Positions 1 to 7,685 of a DNA stretch of 64,000 nt are shown piece by piece; the stretch's first letter is position 1, and every line of letters begins with the position of its first letter. Source of the DNA: an uncultured Tenacibaculum sp. (GTDB lineage Bacteria; Bacteroidota; Bacteroidia; Flavobacteriales; Flavobacteriaceae); assembly GCA_947498055.1 (NCBI GenBank), contig CANMJA010000011.1, positions 1 through 64,000 of the forward strand, read 5' to 3'. Position numbers and translations under genes: made by a program. The notes beneath the pieces were generated by a model, which saw nothing but the letters and a program-made list of their open reading frames with translations, was not told where the DNA came from and searched no databases.

Positions 1-82
1 GATCAGAAGAAAACTCCGAAATTCCAGCGCTCTCCTCCGAAAAAATTATCCTTACGAAATGAACTATTGCATCACAACAATT

Positions 83-110
83 ATATATAGTTACCTTGGT
101 AACTATATAT
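83..110. repeat. Perfect palindrome, 13-bp arms
   Basis: Positions 83-95 (ATATATAGTTACC) are the exact reverse complement of 98-110, with a 2-nt centre. It lies just outside the stop codon of a tyrosine recombinase remnant. It could be a bidirectional terminator, a recombinase core site or the end of a lost element. No long T-run follows, so a simple terminator is not the best fit. The remaining bases of 1-82 show no gene I can support. Confidence 0.7.
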
Positions 111-125
111 TTCTTATGTAAGTAG

Positions 126-320
126 CTAATTTAGTAAATCTTTTATGTTTTTAAAATTTTTTATAGCAACATGGGTATAAATTTCAGTTGTTTTACTAGG
201 GTTATGACCTAATAAAACTTGTATGTATCGTAAATCTATTCCTTGCTCTAGGAGATGTGTAGCAAAACTATGCCTTAAAATATGTTTATATGCCGTTTGT
301 TTAATTCCTGCTTTTTTAAG
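126..320 (-). pseudogene. Tyrosine recombinase (XerC/D-like integrase) C-terminal remnant
   Basis: Reading the minus strand from 320 to the TAG at 126-128 gives about 64 residues that match the C-terminal catalytic half of phage-type integrases. Visible are the H-x-L-R-H box ([12 protein letters not shown]), the [13 protein letters not shown] segment and the EIYTHV segment with the nucleophilic tyrosine. An in-frame TAA at 321-323 precedes it, and there is no start codon, N-terminal domain or first catalytic arginine. It is therefore a decayed fragment of an integrase gene, probably left by a departed mobile element or broken by rearrangement. The family assignment is firm; the history is inference. 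Positions 321-393 hold nothing recognisable. Confidence 0.85.
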
Positions 321-393
321 TTAATAAATACAAAACATCACAAAAACATATTGAAAACTTATAACTTAACAGTGAAAACATTATTTAAGTAAT

Positions 394-1074
394 CTAAAAA
401 TTCTTAAACTTTTCAATTAAAAATACATTACCAAAAAGCATGGTAAAAGCATAGCCAATATCTTCTATAGGAATGGTTAATAAACGAATACCTAAGTTTT
501 CATTATTATTATACCAAACTACTGGTTCGGAAATTCCTGTACCTGTTAAAACTCCATTTACCATAAAAAAAGGAATTAAGATGATTAAAAAAGCGATATA
601 AAATCTTCTTAAATATTCAATTCCGAAGAAAAAACCAATAAGCAATATTGCTATTAAAAAAGAATAATTTACAGTGGTATATGCTTTGCCCCAATTCAAA
701 AATAATATAGGAACTAATATACCAATTGTTGCTAATGTTATTACTTTCGTAATTTTTATAGAAATTAATAAATTAGGCTTAAAATATTCTAACGAATAAT
801 GAATAAAAACACTTGCATATGGAATACAAAAAAAGAATAACCATTCTTCAATAGGCATTCCAAAAAGTAAATATGGTAAATGATAATCTGGATTAAAACC
901 CCAAACACCATTTTTAGTAAAAATAGCGTCCCATATTAAAAAAATGGTAGCTACTATTGTTAAAGATGCTAATACTGGCTTCCAATGTTTTATAAAACGC
1001 ATCTTTTTTTCAAAAGAATACAACAAAGGAATACTTAATGAACCTAAATTAAGAATCAAATATAAAAAGCTCAT
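394..1074 (-). CDS. Lycopene cyclase, heterodimer-type domains fused (CrtYcd-like)
   Basis: This 226-residue membrane protein should cyclise lycopene to beta-carotene. It has about six to seven hydrophobic segments and the paired acidic motifs of the CrtYc/CrtYd cyclase family: PIEEW at residues 74-78 and PIED at 202-205, one per half. Both halves being in one chain is the usual Bacteroidota form of the otherwise heterodimeric enzyme. It is the last gene of the crtI-crtB-crtZ-cyclase operon; its ATG shares one base with the crtZ stop (TAATG), implying translational coupling. The alternative, a non-catalytic lycopene-cyclase-domain protein, is unlikely given the operon. Confidence 0.88.
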   Translation of the reverse strand: MSFLYLILNLGSLSIPLLYSFEKKMRFIKHWKPVLASLTIVATIFLIWDAIFTKNGVWGFNPDYHLPYLLFGMPIEEWLFFFCIPYASVFIHYSLEYFKPNLLISIKITKVITLATIGILVPILFLNWGKAYTTVNYSFLIAILLIGFFFGIEYLRRFYIAFLIILIPFFMVNGVLTGTGISEPVVWYNNNENLGIRLLTIPIEDIGYAFTMLFGNVFLIEKFKNF

Positions 1075-1526
1075 TACTTTTTATATTGTTTAAAATATTT
1101 AAAAGGAACATACAACATTCCGAAACACTCCCCGTCTTGTTTTCCTAAATGTTTGTGATGAATTTTATGTGCTTTTCTTAGTCCTTTAAAATACCAATTA
1201 TCTGTTTTATCAAACCATTTAAAACGTCTATGAATTAGTACATCGTGTATTAAAAAGTAGGCCAAACCATACAATAAAATGCCTAAACCAATAAAAAACA
1301 AGAAATTTAATTCGGGTCTTATTCCATAAAAAAACAACAACATACTGGGTATAGCAAAAACTACAAAAAAAGCATCATTTTTTTCAAAAACATGTGGATA
1401 TCCTGGCTGGTGGTGATCTTCGTGCAAGTACCAACCAAAACCATGCATAATATACTTGTGAGTAAACCAAGTAACCCCTTCCATTGTAAAAAATGTACTT
1501 AAAGTAACTAAAGCAAAAATAATCAT
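1074..1526 (-). CDS. crtZ: Beta-carotene hydroxylase
   Basis: This 150-residue non-heme di-iron membrane hydroxylase is predicted to add 3-hydroxyl groups to beta-carotene, giving zeaxanthin. The histidine clusters of the fatty-acid-hydroxylase superfamily are intact: HKYIMH at residues 23-28 with H35, H38 and H39, then a second pair of clusters near 94-125 (HDVLIHRR and KAHKIHHKHLG). About four membrane segments lie between them. Length and motif spacing match CrtZ. It follows crtB by 23 bp and overlaps the cyclase start by one base, so it sits inside the carotenoid operon. Confidence 0.93.
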   Translation of the reverse strand: MIIFALVTLSTFFTMEGVTWFTHKYIMHGFGWYLHEDHHQPGYPHVFEKNDAFFVVFAIPSMLLFFYGIRPELNFLFFIGLGILLYGLAYFLIHDVLIHRRFKWFDKTDNWYFKGLRKAHKIHHKHLGKQDGECFGMLYVPFKYFKQYKK

Positions 1527-1549
1527 TGTTTGTTTTTAATATTGAATAA

Positions 1550-2392
1550 TTAAATCAAGTTTAATTTATATTTTACATAACTTCTAGCCAACAAATTTAT
1601 CTTCATCGGGTTAGAAATCCTAATTCTAGTATCCATTATTTTAGAAGAAGGAGTTGCTTTTAACTTCTTTAACAGCTTTCTATAATACCTGTATGCCATA
1701 TAGACTCCAAATTTAGCCTCTACAGGCAACTGTAAAATTCCATTTTTAAAGGCATACTCAAAATCTGCTTCTATTTCTGCTATAATTTGCTCTTTAGAAG
1801 TTGCATTTAACTTTTGCAAATCTACATTCGGAAAATAAGAACGATTTAATAATTCTACATCATCTTTTAAATCTCTTAAAAAATTTACTTTCTGAAATGC
1901 AGATCCTAAGCGCATAGCTGGTGCTTTTAACTCTTCATATCTTTTTACATTTCCTTTTACAAAAACTTTTAAGCACATTAAACCAACTACATCTGCAGAA
2001 CCATATATATATTCATTGTACTCTTCTTGTGTTTTATACTCAGCCTTTGATAAATCAGCTCTCATACTTTTTAAAAAAGCTTTTACAAGATCATCAGATA
2101 TATCAAATTTATTTACCGTGTATATAAATGAATTTAATATCGGATTTAAACTAATACCTTGATGTTTAGAAATATAATAATCTCTTTCAAACATATCTAA
2201 TAATCCTTCTTTATCATACTCATGAAATGTATCTACAATTTCATCTGCAAAACGAACAAAACCATAAATATTATAAATATGTTCTCTTATTGATTTTGAT
2301 AGCATTTTTGTAGCTAATGAAAAAGAGGTACTATAAGCATTTGTAACTAACTTACTGCATTTATAAGATACGTTATCGAATAGTTGTTTCAT
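1550..2392 (-). CDS. crtB: Phytoene synthase
   Basis: This 280-residue trans-isoprenyl diphosphate synthase condenses two geranylgeranyl diphosphates to phytoene, the committed carotenoid step. Both aspartate-rich substrate/Mg motifs are visible: RFADEIVD near residues 47-54 and FLRDLKDD near 171-178, with the family's YCYxVAG-like region represented by the YGSADVVG stretch. Its ATG overlaps the crtI stop by 4 bp (ATGA), typical of coupled translation. No GGPP synthase (crtE) lies in the window, so the precursor must come from elsewhere in the genome. Confidence 0.94.
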   Translation of the reverse strand: MKQLFDNVSYKCSKLVTNAYSTSFSLATKMLSKSIREHIYNIYGFVRFADEIVDTFHEYDKEGLLDMFERDYYISKHQGISLNPILNSFIYTVNKFDISDDLVKAFLKSMRADLSKAEYKTQEEYNEYIYGSADVVGLMCLKVFVKGNVKRYEELKAPAMRLGSAFQKVNFLRDLKDDVELLNRSYFPNVDLQKLNATSKEQIIAEIEADFEYAFKNGILQLPVEAKFGVYMAYRYYRKLLKKLKATPSSKIMDTRIRISNPMKINLLARSYVKYKLNLI

Positions 2393-3858
2393 TTTTGATA
2401 GGTTTTTAAGATTAAATCTGAGGCTATTTTACCAGATATTAACGAAGGAGGAACTCCTGGTCCAGGAACTGTTAATTGCCCTGTAAAATATAAATTTTTC
2501 ACTTTTTTACTTTTTATTTTTGGCCTTAAAAAAGCTGTTTGCGTTAATATATTTGCTAAACCATATGCATTTCCTTTATAAGAATTATAATCTTCTATAA
2601 AATCACTTACGCAATAACTCTTTTTAAAGATAATACTTTCTTTTACATTCTGGCTAGTTAATTTTTCTAATCTTTCTATGATAATATTAAAATACTTTTC
2701 TCTTATTTCATTGGTATCTTCAATTCCTGGAGCTAAGGGTATTAAAAATGTACCTGCTTCTTTTCCTTCAGGAGCAAAGCTACTATCTGTTTTACTTGGA
2801 AAACTTGCATAAAAAAGAGGTTTTTCTGGCCATTCAGGAGTATCGTATATAGATTTAGCGTGTACATCAAAATCGGTATCAAAAAACAATGTATGATGTT
2901 CTATGTTTTCTATTTTTTTATCAAACGCTACATAAAATAATAATGAAGAAGGAGCAAAAATTCTTGAATCCCAGTATTTTTCTGAATATTGTCTTAAATT
3001 TTCAGCTAATAAACTTTCTGTATGATGATAATCGGCTCCACTTAAAACTAAATCTGTAGCAATGTTTTCTTTATTAACTATTAACCCTGTTACTTTTTGT
3101 TTACTATCGGTTTCTATTTTCTCTACAACCGCATTTGTTTTAAACTCTACTCCTAGTTGTTCTGCTAAAGTTACTAAACCTTCTATTACTTTATACATTC
3201 CTCCAATAGGATGCCATGTTCCTAAACCAAAATCTGCATAATTCATAAAATTATAAAAAGCAGGAGTATTACTAGGTTTTGCTCCTAAAAATAATACTGG
3301 AAACTCTAAAATTTGAATTAATTTTTTGCTTTTTATTTTTTTTCTTACTTGTTTACGTATGGTTGAAAAAAATTGACCTACTCTCACAGCAGTTTGCGGA
3401 GTAATCAATTCTAAAGGAGATATCCCAGGTCTATAAACTACATCTTTAACAGCAATATTGTAGTTATCTTGGGCGCTTTTAATAAATTTTCTAAGAGGAA
3501 TAGAACTGCCTTTTTCTTCTTCTTCAAAAATGGTACATATTTCTTCAAAGCTCCCTGGAATTGTAATACTATCATTTTTTCCAAAATATACTTGATAAGC
3601 AGGTTCTAATTTTTCTAATGAATAATAATCAGAAGGTTTTTTACCAAAATCGGCAAAAAACTTTTCAAATACATCTGGCATCCAATACCAAGTGGGACCT
3701 ATATCAAATGTAAATTCATCTTTTATATATTGCCTAGCCCTACCTCCTAGAGTGCTGTTTTTTTCGTAAACTGTTACTTTATAACCAGCTTTAGCCATAT
3801 AGCATGCAGAAGATAATGAAGAAAACCCTGAACCAATTATCGATATTTTTTTTCTCAA
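2389..3858 (-). CDS. crtI: Phytoene desaturase (CrtI family)
   Basis: This 489-residue FAD-dependent desaturase converts phytoene to lycopene. An N-terminal Rossmann dinucleotide-binding motif (IIGSGFSSLSSA, residues 7-18) is followed by the acidic residue of the beta-alpha-beta fold and the GGRAR segment. The C terminus has the CrtI signature FTGQLTVPGPGVPPSLISG. Length is normal for bacterial CrtI. It is the first gene of the pigment operon. Upstream, between it and the merR stop, is a perfect 16-bp-arm inverted repeat, so its expression is the likely point of control by the neighbouring regulator. Confidence 0.95.
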   Translation of the reverse strand: MRKKISIIGSGFSSLSSACYMAKAGYKVTVYEKNSTLGGRARQYIKDEFTFDIGPTWYWMPDVFEKFFADFGKKPSDYYSLEKLEPAYQVYFGKNDSITIPGSFEEICTIFEEEEKGSSIPLRKFIKSAQDNYNIAVKDVVYRPGISPLELITPQTAVRVGQFFSTIRKQVRKKIKSKKLIQILEFPVLFLGAKPSNTPAFYNFMNYADFGLGTWHPIGGMYKVIEGLVTLAEQLGVEFKTNAVVEKIETDSKQKVTGLIVNKENIATDLVLSGADYHHTESLLAENLRQYSEKYWDSRIFAPSSLLFYVAFDKKIENIEHHTLFFDTDFDVHAKSIYDTPEWPEKPLFYASFPSKTDSSFAPEGKEAGTFLIPLAPGIEDTNEIREKYFNIIIERLEKLTSQNVKESIIFKKSYCVSDFIEDYNSYKGNAYGLANILTQTAFLRPKIKSKKVKNLYFTGQLTVPGPGVPPSLISGKIASDLILKTYQK

Positions 3859-3892
3859 ACTAAGTATTTAAATTCTGTATAAAAATACAAAA

Positions 3893-3940
3893 AAAATATT
3901 TTGTTTAACTAATTTAACAATAAATTAAACAAAATATTTT
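3893..3940. promoter_or_regulatory. Inverted repeat between carH-like gene and crtI; candidate operator or terminator
   Basis: AAAATATTTTGTTTAA at 3893-3908 is the exact reverse complement of 3925-3940, separated by 16 bp. The right arm covers the last bases of the merR gene including its stop codon. The half-site TTAAACAAAATAT reappears as TTAAACAAATAT at about 4855-4866, over the candidate -7 box of merR itself. That recurrence favours an operator bound by the regulator. A long hairpin acting as merR terminator is the alternative; the 16-nt loop is rather large for one. Confidence 0.5.
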
Positions 3941-4838
3941 AAATATCTTCTAGTAGCTCTATTAATGAAGGATACAAAGTTATATCTGATTGAAAATTAA
4001 CTCCCTCATCTCTTAAATCCATTGCTTTTTTACCTACTGCTATTAATTTATGATCTGTATTATTTAAAATACCATCAATTTCTTTAAAATAATCAGAAAC
4101 CTCATCATCAAATGGCTTGATAGTCATAGAAGTGATAAAACAGACTTTAAGTTCACCTTCAAAGAAATAACTTAAATTATTAAGTGGCAAACTTTGTCCT
4201 AAATAAATAGTTTGTGAACCTCTTAATACTAATTCAAAGTTTAAATACATTAAACCTATTTCATGAATTTCTCCATCGGGTAAAAAAAGCACATATGTAT
4301 AATCTGTATTGGTAGCAGCATGCTCTAATTTTTCAGTATTTAATTGAATTTTTTGAATAATTAAATTAGATATAAAATGCTCATGTGCTGGCATTAACGT
4401 TTTTGTTTGCCATAAAAGACCAATCTGATTTAAAAAAGGGATAAAAACCTCTTTAAATATTTGCCTAAATGTTTTCTTTTGCAACAATCTATTATATGTA
4501 TTATTAAATAACACTTTATCAAACTGAAACATAGACATTTTAAAAGCATTTATCGCTTCATCATTTACTGCAAATTTAAAAGCTAACTCTCTTGCATTAG
4601 TTATAAATTGATTCTCAGACATCTGAGCTATCTTAGAAATTTTATAATTATGCTTATTTAATAAAGCTACGTTTAAGAGCTTCATTAAACTTTCAGAGGA
4701 ATAATATCTAATATTAGTTTCTGTTCTATTGGGTTGCAACAAATTGTAGCGTTTTTCCCATATACGTATGGTATGAGCCTTAATACCTGAAATATTTTCA
4801 AGGTCTCTAATGGTAAAAACAGTTTTTATATTGTTCAA
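3939..4838 (-). CDS. MerR-family regulator with cobalamin-binding domain (CarH/LitR-like)
   Basis: This 299-residue protein has an N-terminal MerR winged helix (about residues 7-75; HTIRIWEKRY at 22-31), a helical segment and a C-terminal B12-binding fold. The CarH helix-bundle signature W-x9-E-H is present at W143-E153-H154, and the lower-axial-ligand motif E-x-H-x-x-G is at E190-H192-G195. In CarH/LitR, adenosylcobalamin in the dark drives tetramer formation and repression of carotenoid genes, and light breaks the Co-C bond. All key residues are retained, so light/B12 control of the adjacent crt operon is a strong inference. It is divergent from an ECF sigma gene with 122 bp between. Confidence 0.9.
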   Translation of the reverse strand: MNNIKTVFTIRDLENISGIKAHTIRIWEKRYNLLQPNRTETNIRYYSSESLMKLLNVALLNKHNYKISKIAQMSENQFITNARELAFKFAVNDEAINAFKMSMFQFDKVLFNNTYNRLLQKKTFRQIFKEVFIPFLNQIGLLWQTKTLMPAHEHFISNLIIQKIQLNTEKLEHAATNTDYTYVLFLPDGEIHEIGLMYLNFELVLRGSQTIYLGQSLPLNNLSYFFEGELKVCFITSMTIKPFDDEVSDYFKEIDGILNNTDHKLIAVGKKAMDLRDEGVNFQSDITLYPSLIELLEDI

Positions 4839-4859
4839 CTTAAATCATTTTTTATTAAA

Positions 4860-4867
4860 CAAATATA
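4860..4867 (-). promoter_or_regulatory. Candidate -7 box of the carH-like gene
   Basis: The minus strand reads TATATTTG here, a perfect match to the Bacteroidota -7 consensus TAnnTTTG, 22 bp upstream of the ATG. No clear TTG was found at the expected -33 position. The box overlaps the TTAAACAAATAT sequence shared with the inverted repeat upstream of crtI, which would fit autorepression. Confidence 0.5.
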
Positions 4868-4960
4868 CAAAATTAATAACTATTTAAAATTTTAATTAAA
4901 AATATTGTAACATTTTATATATTCGGTCTACTTATTGTATAACAAACTTTACCATAAATA

Positions 4961-5455
4961 GTGCAGAAAAGTCTTGAAGACAAATTTTTAAATGATTTTG
5001 AAACAAATCAAAATATAGTTCACAAGATTTGTAGAATTTATACTACAAATCAAAGTGATCATAACGATTTATTTCAGGAAATAACTATCCAAGTTTGGAA
5101 AAACTATTCCAAATTTAGAGGAGATGCTAAGTTTAGTACTTGGATGTATAGAGTCGCTTTAAACACAGCTATTTCCTTATATCGAAAATCTACTAGAAGT
5201 GTAAAGACCCAGGATTTTTCCGACTTAGAATTTAAGATTAAGTCTGTTGAATATGATGATACTGAAGAACAACAACTAAAATCGCTTTACAAAGCAATTC
5301 AAGTGTTAAATGATATTGAAAAAGCTTTAGTTTTTTTATATCTAGAAGGTAAACATTATAAAGAAATATCTGAAACATTAGGTATTAGTGAAGGAAATGC
5401 TCGAGTGAAAATGAATAGAGCTAAAGATAAATTAAAAAAAATACTAAACCCATAA
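4961..5455 (+). CDS. ECF-type RNA polymerase sigma factor
   Basis: This 164-residue sigma-70 family factor has region 2 at about residues 20-85 (DLFQEITIQVWKNYSKFRG, FSTWMYRVALNTA) and region 4 at about 110-160, with the helix-turn-helix YKEISETLGISEGNARVKMNRAKDKL. Region 1 and most of region 3 are absent, as in ECF factors. The only plausible start in frame is GTG at 4961. The next gene, a four-helix membrane protein, starts 5 bp after the stop and may control it. The divergent placement beside a CarH/LitR homologue resembles the litR-litS pair of Streptomyces, where the ECF factor drives light-induced carotenoid genes. That parallel is inference. Confidence 0.88.
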   Translation: MQKSLEDKFLNDFETNQNIVHKICRIYTTNQSDHNDLFQEITIQVWKNYSKFRGDAKFSTWMYRVALNTAISLYRKSTRSVKTQDFSDLEFKIKSVEYDDTEEQQLKSLYKAIQVLNDIEKALVFLYLEGKHYKEISETLGISEGNARVKMNRAKDKLKKILNP

Positions 5456-5460
5456 TATAT

Positions 5461-6078
5461 ATGGATGTATTAGATAAGTACAAAAAAGCCTGGAATAACC
5501 AACCTAATGATTCTGAAAAAGTTTCTAAGGTAGATATATATAAAATGATGAAGTCTAAATCTTCATCTATTGTTAAGTGGATTTTAATTATAAGTATTTT
5601 AGAATTTTTAATTCCACACGTAGTCTTTTTATTTGTTGATTATGATGAATATAATAAAATTTATAGTGATTTAGGGTTAGGTGAACTTGCTTTCTATGGT
5701 TTCATAATAACGTATATAATTTCTGCTTTTTTTATTTATAAGTTTTATTGCAGTTATAAAAATATTTCGACAACATTAGACACAAAAAGTTTAATGGATA
5801 AAATACTAAAAACAAGAAAAACAGTAAAAACGTATTTTATCGTTAATTTAAGCTTGTTTTCTATCTATACTACCATTTTTTCTATTGTTTCATTATATGA
5901 TAAATTAAAACCTGCTTCTAGTTATAAAGTTTTTATTTTCATTATATCATTAATAATAGTATTATCAGTATCCATTCTTTTATTTTGGTTATTCTATCAA
6001 TTATTATATGGTTTCTTACTTCGAAAATTATATGGTAATTATAAAGACTTAGCTAAACTAGATGAAATTAGTCAGTAG
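5461..6078 (+). CDS. Membrane protein partnered with ECF sigma factor (possible anti-sigma)
   Basis: This 205-residue protein has about 40 soluble N-terminal residues (cytoplasmic by the anti-sigma analogy) and then four hydrophobic helices, at roughly 38-60, 75-97, 122-145 and 158-188. It lies 5 bp after the ECF sigma stop and is surely co-transcribed with it. Sigma/membrane-protein pairs of this kind are common in flavobacteria, and the second gene often acts as an anti-sigma factor. No zinc-binding anti-sigma motif (HxxxCxxC) is present, so the role rests on gene position alone. The TAG stop runs into a short TAGTTAGTAGTC repeat. Confidence 0.7.
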   Translation: MDVLDKYKKAWNNQPNDSEKVSKVDIYKMMKSKSSSIVKWILIISILEFLIPHVVFLFVDYDEYNKIYSDLGLGELAFYGFIITYIISAFFIYKFYCSYKNISTTLDTKSLMDKILKTRKTVKTYFIVNLSLFSIYTTIFSIVSLYDKLKPASSYKVFIFIISLIIVLSVSILLFWLFYQLLYGFLLRKLYGNYKDLAKLDEISQ

Positions 6079-6138
6079 TTAGTAGTCAAAATATTTTTCT
6101 ATATTTAGTATCCAATAAAATTTAAGAAATTCTTAATT

Positions 6139-6633
6139 ATGAAAAGATATTTACTCCCTCTTTTGTTTTTATTTAGTTTAAACTCTTTTTCTCAAGATAC
6201 TGCTCCTGAAAATTTTTGGGATAATGTACGATTTGGTGGCGGATTTGGATTAGGTTTTGGTAATAACACTACAACTATTGCTGTTTCTCCTATGGCTATA
6301 TATGACTTTAATGAAACTTTTTCTTTAGGCGCAGGAATTGGTTATCAATATTCTAAAAGAGGAGACTCTAAAGCAAATGTTTTTAGTGCCAGTATACTTT
6401 CACTATACAACCCTATATATGAAATACAGTTATCTGCTGAATTTGAGCAGCTTTTTGTTAGTCAAAGTTTTGGAAATTTAAACGATAATTTTAGTTATCC
6501 TGCTTTATATATTGGTGCTGCTTATCGTGTTAGTCAAAATTTTACTTTAGGTCTTCGTTATGATGTACTTTATAATAAAAATGAAAGCATTTATGCTTCA
6601 GCAATTTCACCTATTATAAGAGTCTTCTTTTAG
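6139..6633 (+). CDS. Small outer-membrane beta-barrel protein
   Basis: This 164-residue protein has a signal peptide (MKRYLLPLLFLFSLNSFSQ, cleavage probably near residue 19). The rest is alternating strands rich in Gly, Tyr and Phe that end in IIRVFF, a typical barrel C terminus with a terminal phenylalanine. It looks like an eight-stranded OmpA/OprF-like porin-family barrel. No catalytic motif is visible and the exact role is unknown. It is a separate unit from the sigma pair, 60 bp downstream. Confidence 0.75.
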   Translation: MKRYLLPLLFLFSLNSFSQDTAPENFWDNVRFGGGFGLGFGNNTTTIAVSPMAIYDFNETFSLGAGIGYQYSKRGDSKANVFSASILSLYNPIYEIQLSAEFEQLFVSQSFGNLNDNFSYPALYIGAAYRVSQNFTLGLRYDVLYNKNESIYASAISPIIRVFF

Positions 6634-6646
6634 ATAGAAAAAAGGC

Positions 6647-7471
6647 TTATTCTATTACCTCAATTTGTTTAAAAGCTTTATAGGAAATCTCTTTTCTTAT
6701 CATTGGAAACATTTCCATATTAAAGTCTTCTTTAGGCTCTATATTTGTTGCAAAAAAGTATACTCCTTTTTTAGTTTCTATATACCCAACAAACCAACCA
6801 TTATTATTTCCGTTTCTGATAGACCATCCTGTTTTTCCACTAATTTTAAAGGCTTTATTCTCTTCTATTATCATTAACTTTTTCATTATTTCTTCTGTTC
6901 GTTTAGAAATTGGTAATTCTGAAGTATAAAACCTCTTTAAAAAGTTAATTTGTTGAAATTGGTTAATTTTTGATTCTCCAACTAGCCAAAAATTATCTAT
7001 AGAAGTAGTATCTATTTGCATAGAATGGTAATTCAATTTTGTTACATATTCTTTCATCCTTTTTACTCCTATTCCTCTTGCTATTTCTTGATAACAAGGA
7101 ACACAAGAATAATGAAACGCTTGATTAAAAGTTAAATCTTGTTCCCATATTTTTAACCTTCTCCTTTCTCCGTTCCATTTAAAAAGCATGCTATCGTTTT
7201 TAACAACTCCTGTCTCCAAGGCAATTATTGAATTTGTTATTTTAAAAGTAGATGCTGGTAACCGTCCTTTTTTTGCCCATTCAAAATCGTTTGAATACCA
7301 AATTTTCTTTTTAAAATCATGAATTAAAATAGATCCATTAACATTAGCTGTATCAATAATCGATTGAAGCTCTTTTACTATTACTTTATTCTCTTTTTCA
7401 ACTTTTTTTACTTCTTTATTTTTACAAGAGAAAAGTATTATTAATAAAAACCCAATGTATGTTTTTTTCAT
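6647..7471 (-). CDS. Class D (OXA-like) beta-lactamase, predicted lipoprotein
   Basis: This 274-residue serine hydrolase of the penicillin-binding fold has the class D motifs in order: S74-T-F-K77 (nucleophile and the lysine normally carbamylated), S122-C-V124 (SxV), the FWL tryptophan at 162 and K213-T-G215. The YGN element is replaced by Y148-H-S. A lipobox (LLIILFSC, Cys16) indicates lipid anchoring in the periplasm rather than free secretion. Length matches OXA enzymes; there is no transmembrane sensor region as in BlaR. Hydrolysis of beta-lactams is the expected activity, but the spectrum cannot be read from sequence. The gene stands alone, convergent with the barrel gene. Confidence 0.88.
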   Translation of the reverse strand: MKKTYIGFLLIILFSCKNKEVKKVEKENKVIVKELQSIIDTANVNGSILIHDFKKKIWYSNDFEWAKKGRLPASTFKITNSIIALETGVVKNDSMLFKWNGERRRLKIWEQDLTFNQAFHYSCVPCYQEIARGIGVKRMKEYVTKLNYHSMQIDTTSIDNFWLVGESKINQFQQINFLKRFYTSELPISKRTEEIMKKLMIIEENKAFKISGKTGWSIRNGNNNGWFVGYIETKKGVYFFATNIEPKEDFNMEMFPMIRKEISYKAFKQIEVIE

Positions 7472-7521
7472 TTTAAGTTTATTTCTTTCTTATACGATTT
7501 ACGATAAAAATTTTCGCATAT

Positions 7522-7642
7522 GACAGTTCGAGTGTTTTTTATGATGAGATAACGAAATAAAAAATGTACCGAGAACAGTTTGATAGCTTCTCGATACAAA
7601 ACTATTCTTCATTTTATTACGAATAATTTCACTCGAAGTGAC
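7522..7642. repeat. MITE/REP-like palindromic intergenic element
   Basis: Imperfect terminal inverted repeats bound a 121-bp unit: GACAGTTCGAGTG at 7522-7534 and CACTCGAAGTGAC at 7630-7642 pair at 11 of 13 positions. Inside is a second hairpin built from CGAGAA and TTCTCG around 7570-7594. It is far more GC-patterned than the surrounding spacer. TTCTCGATACAA inside it recurs in the element at 54552-54702, so it belongs to a dispersed family. No coding capacity is evident. Confidence 0.65.
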
Positions 7643-7685
7643 AAAAATATTTATATGAAATTAAATTACGTAAATGATATTATTT

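Noticed and set aside
1..90. Open forward frame of 29 codons ending at TAG 88-90
   Set aside because: Too short and cut by the window edge; no motif recognised, so it is not called a gene tail.
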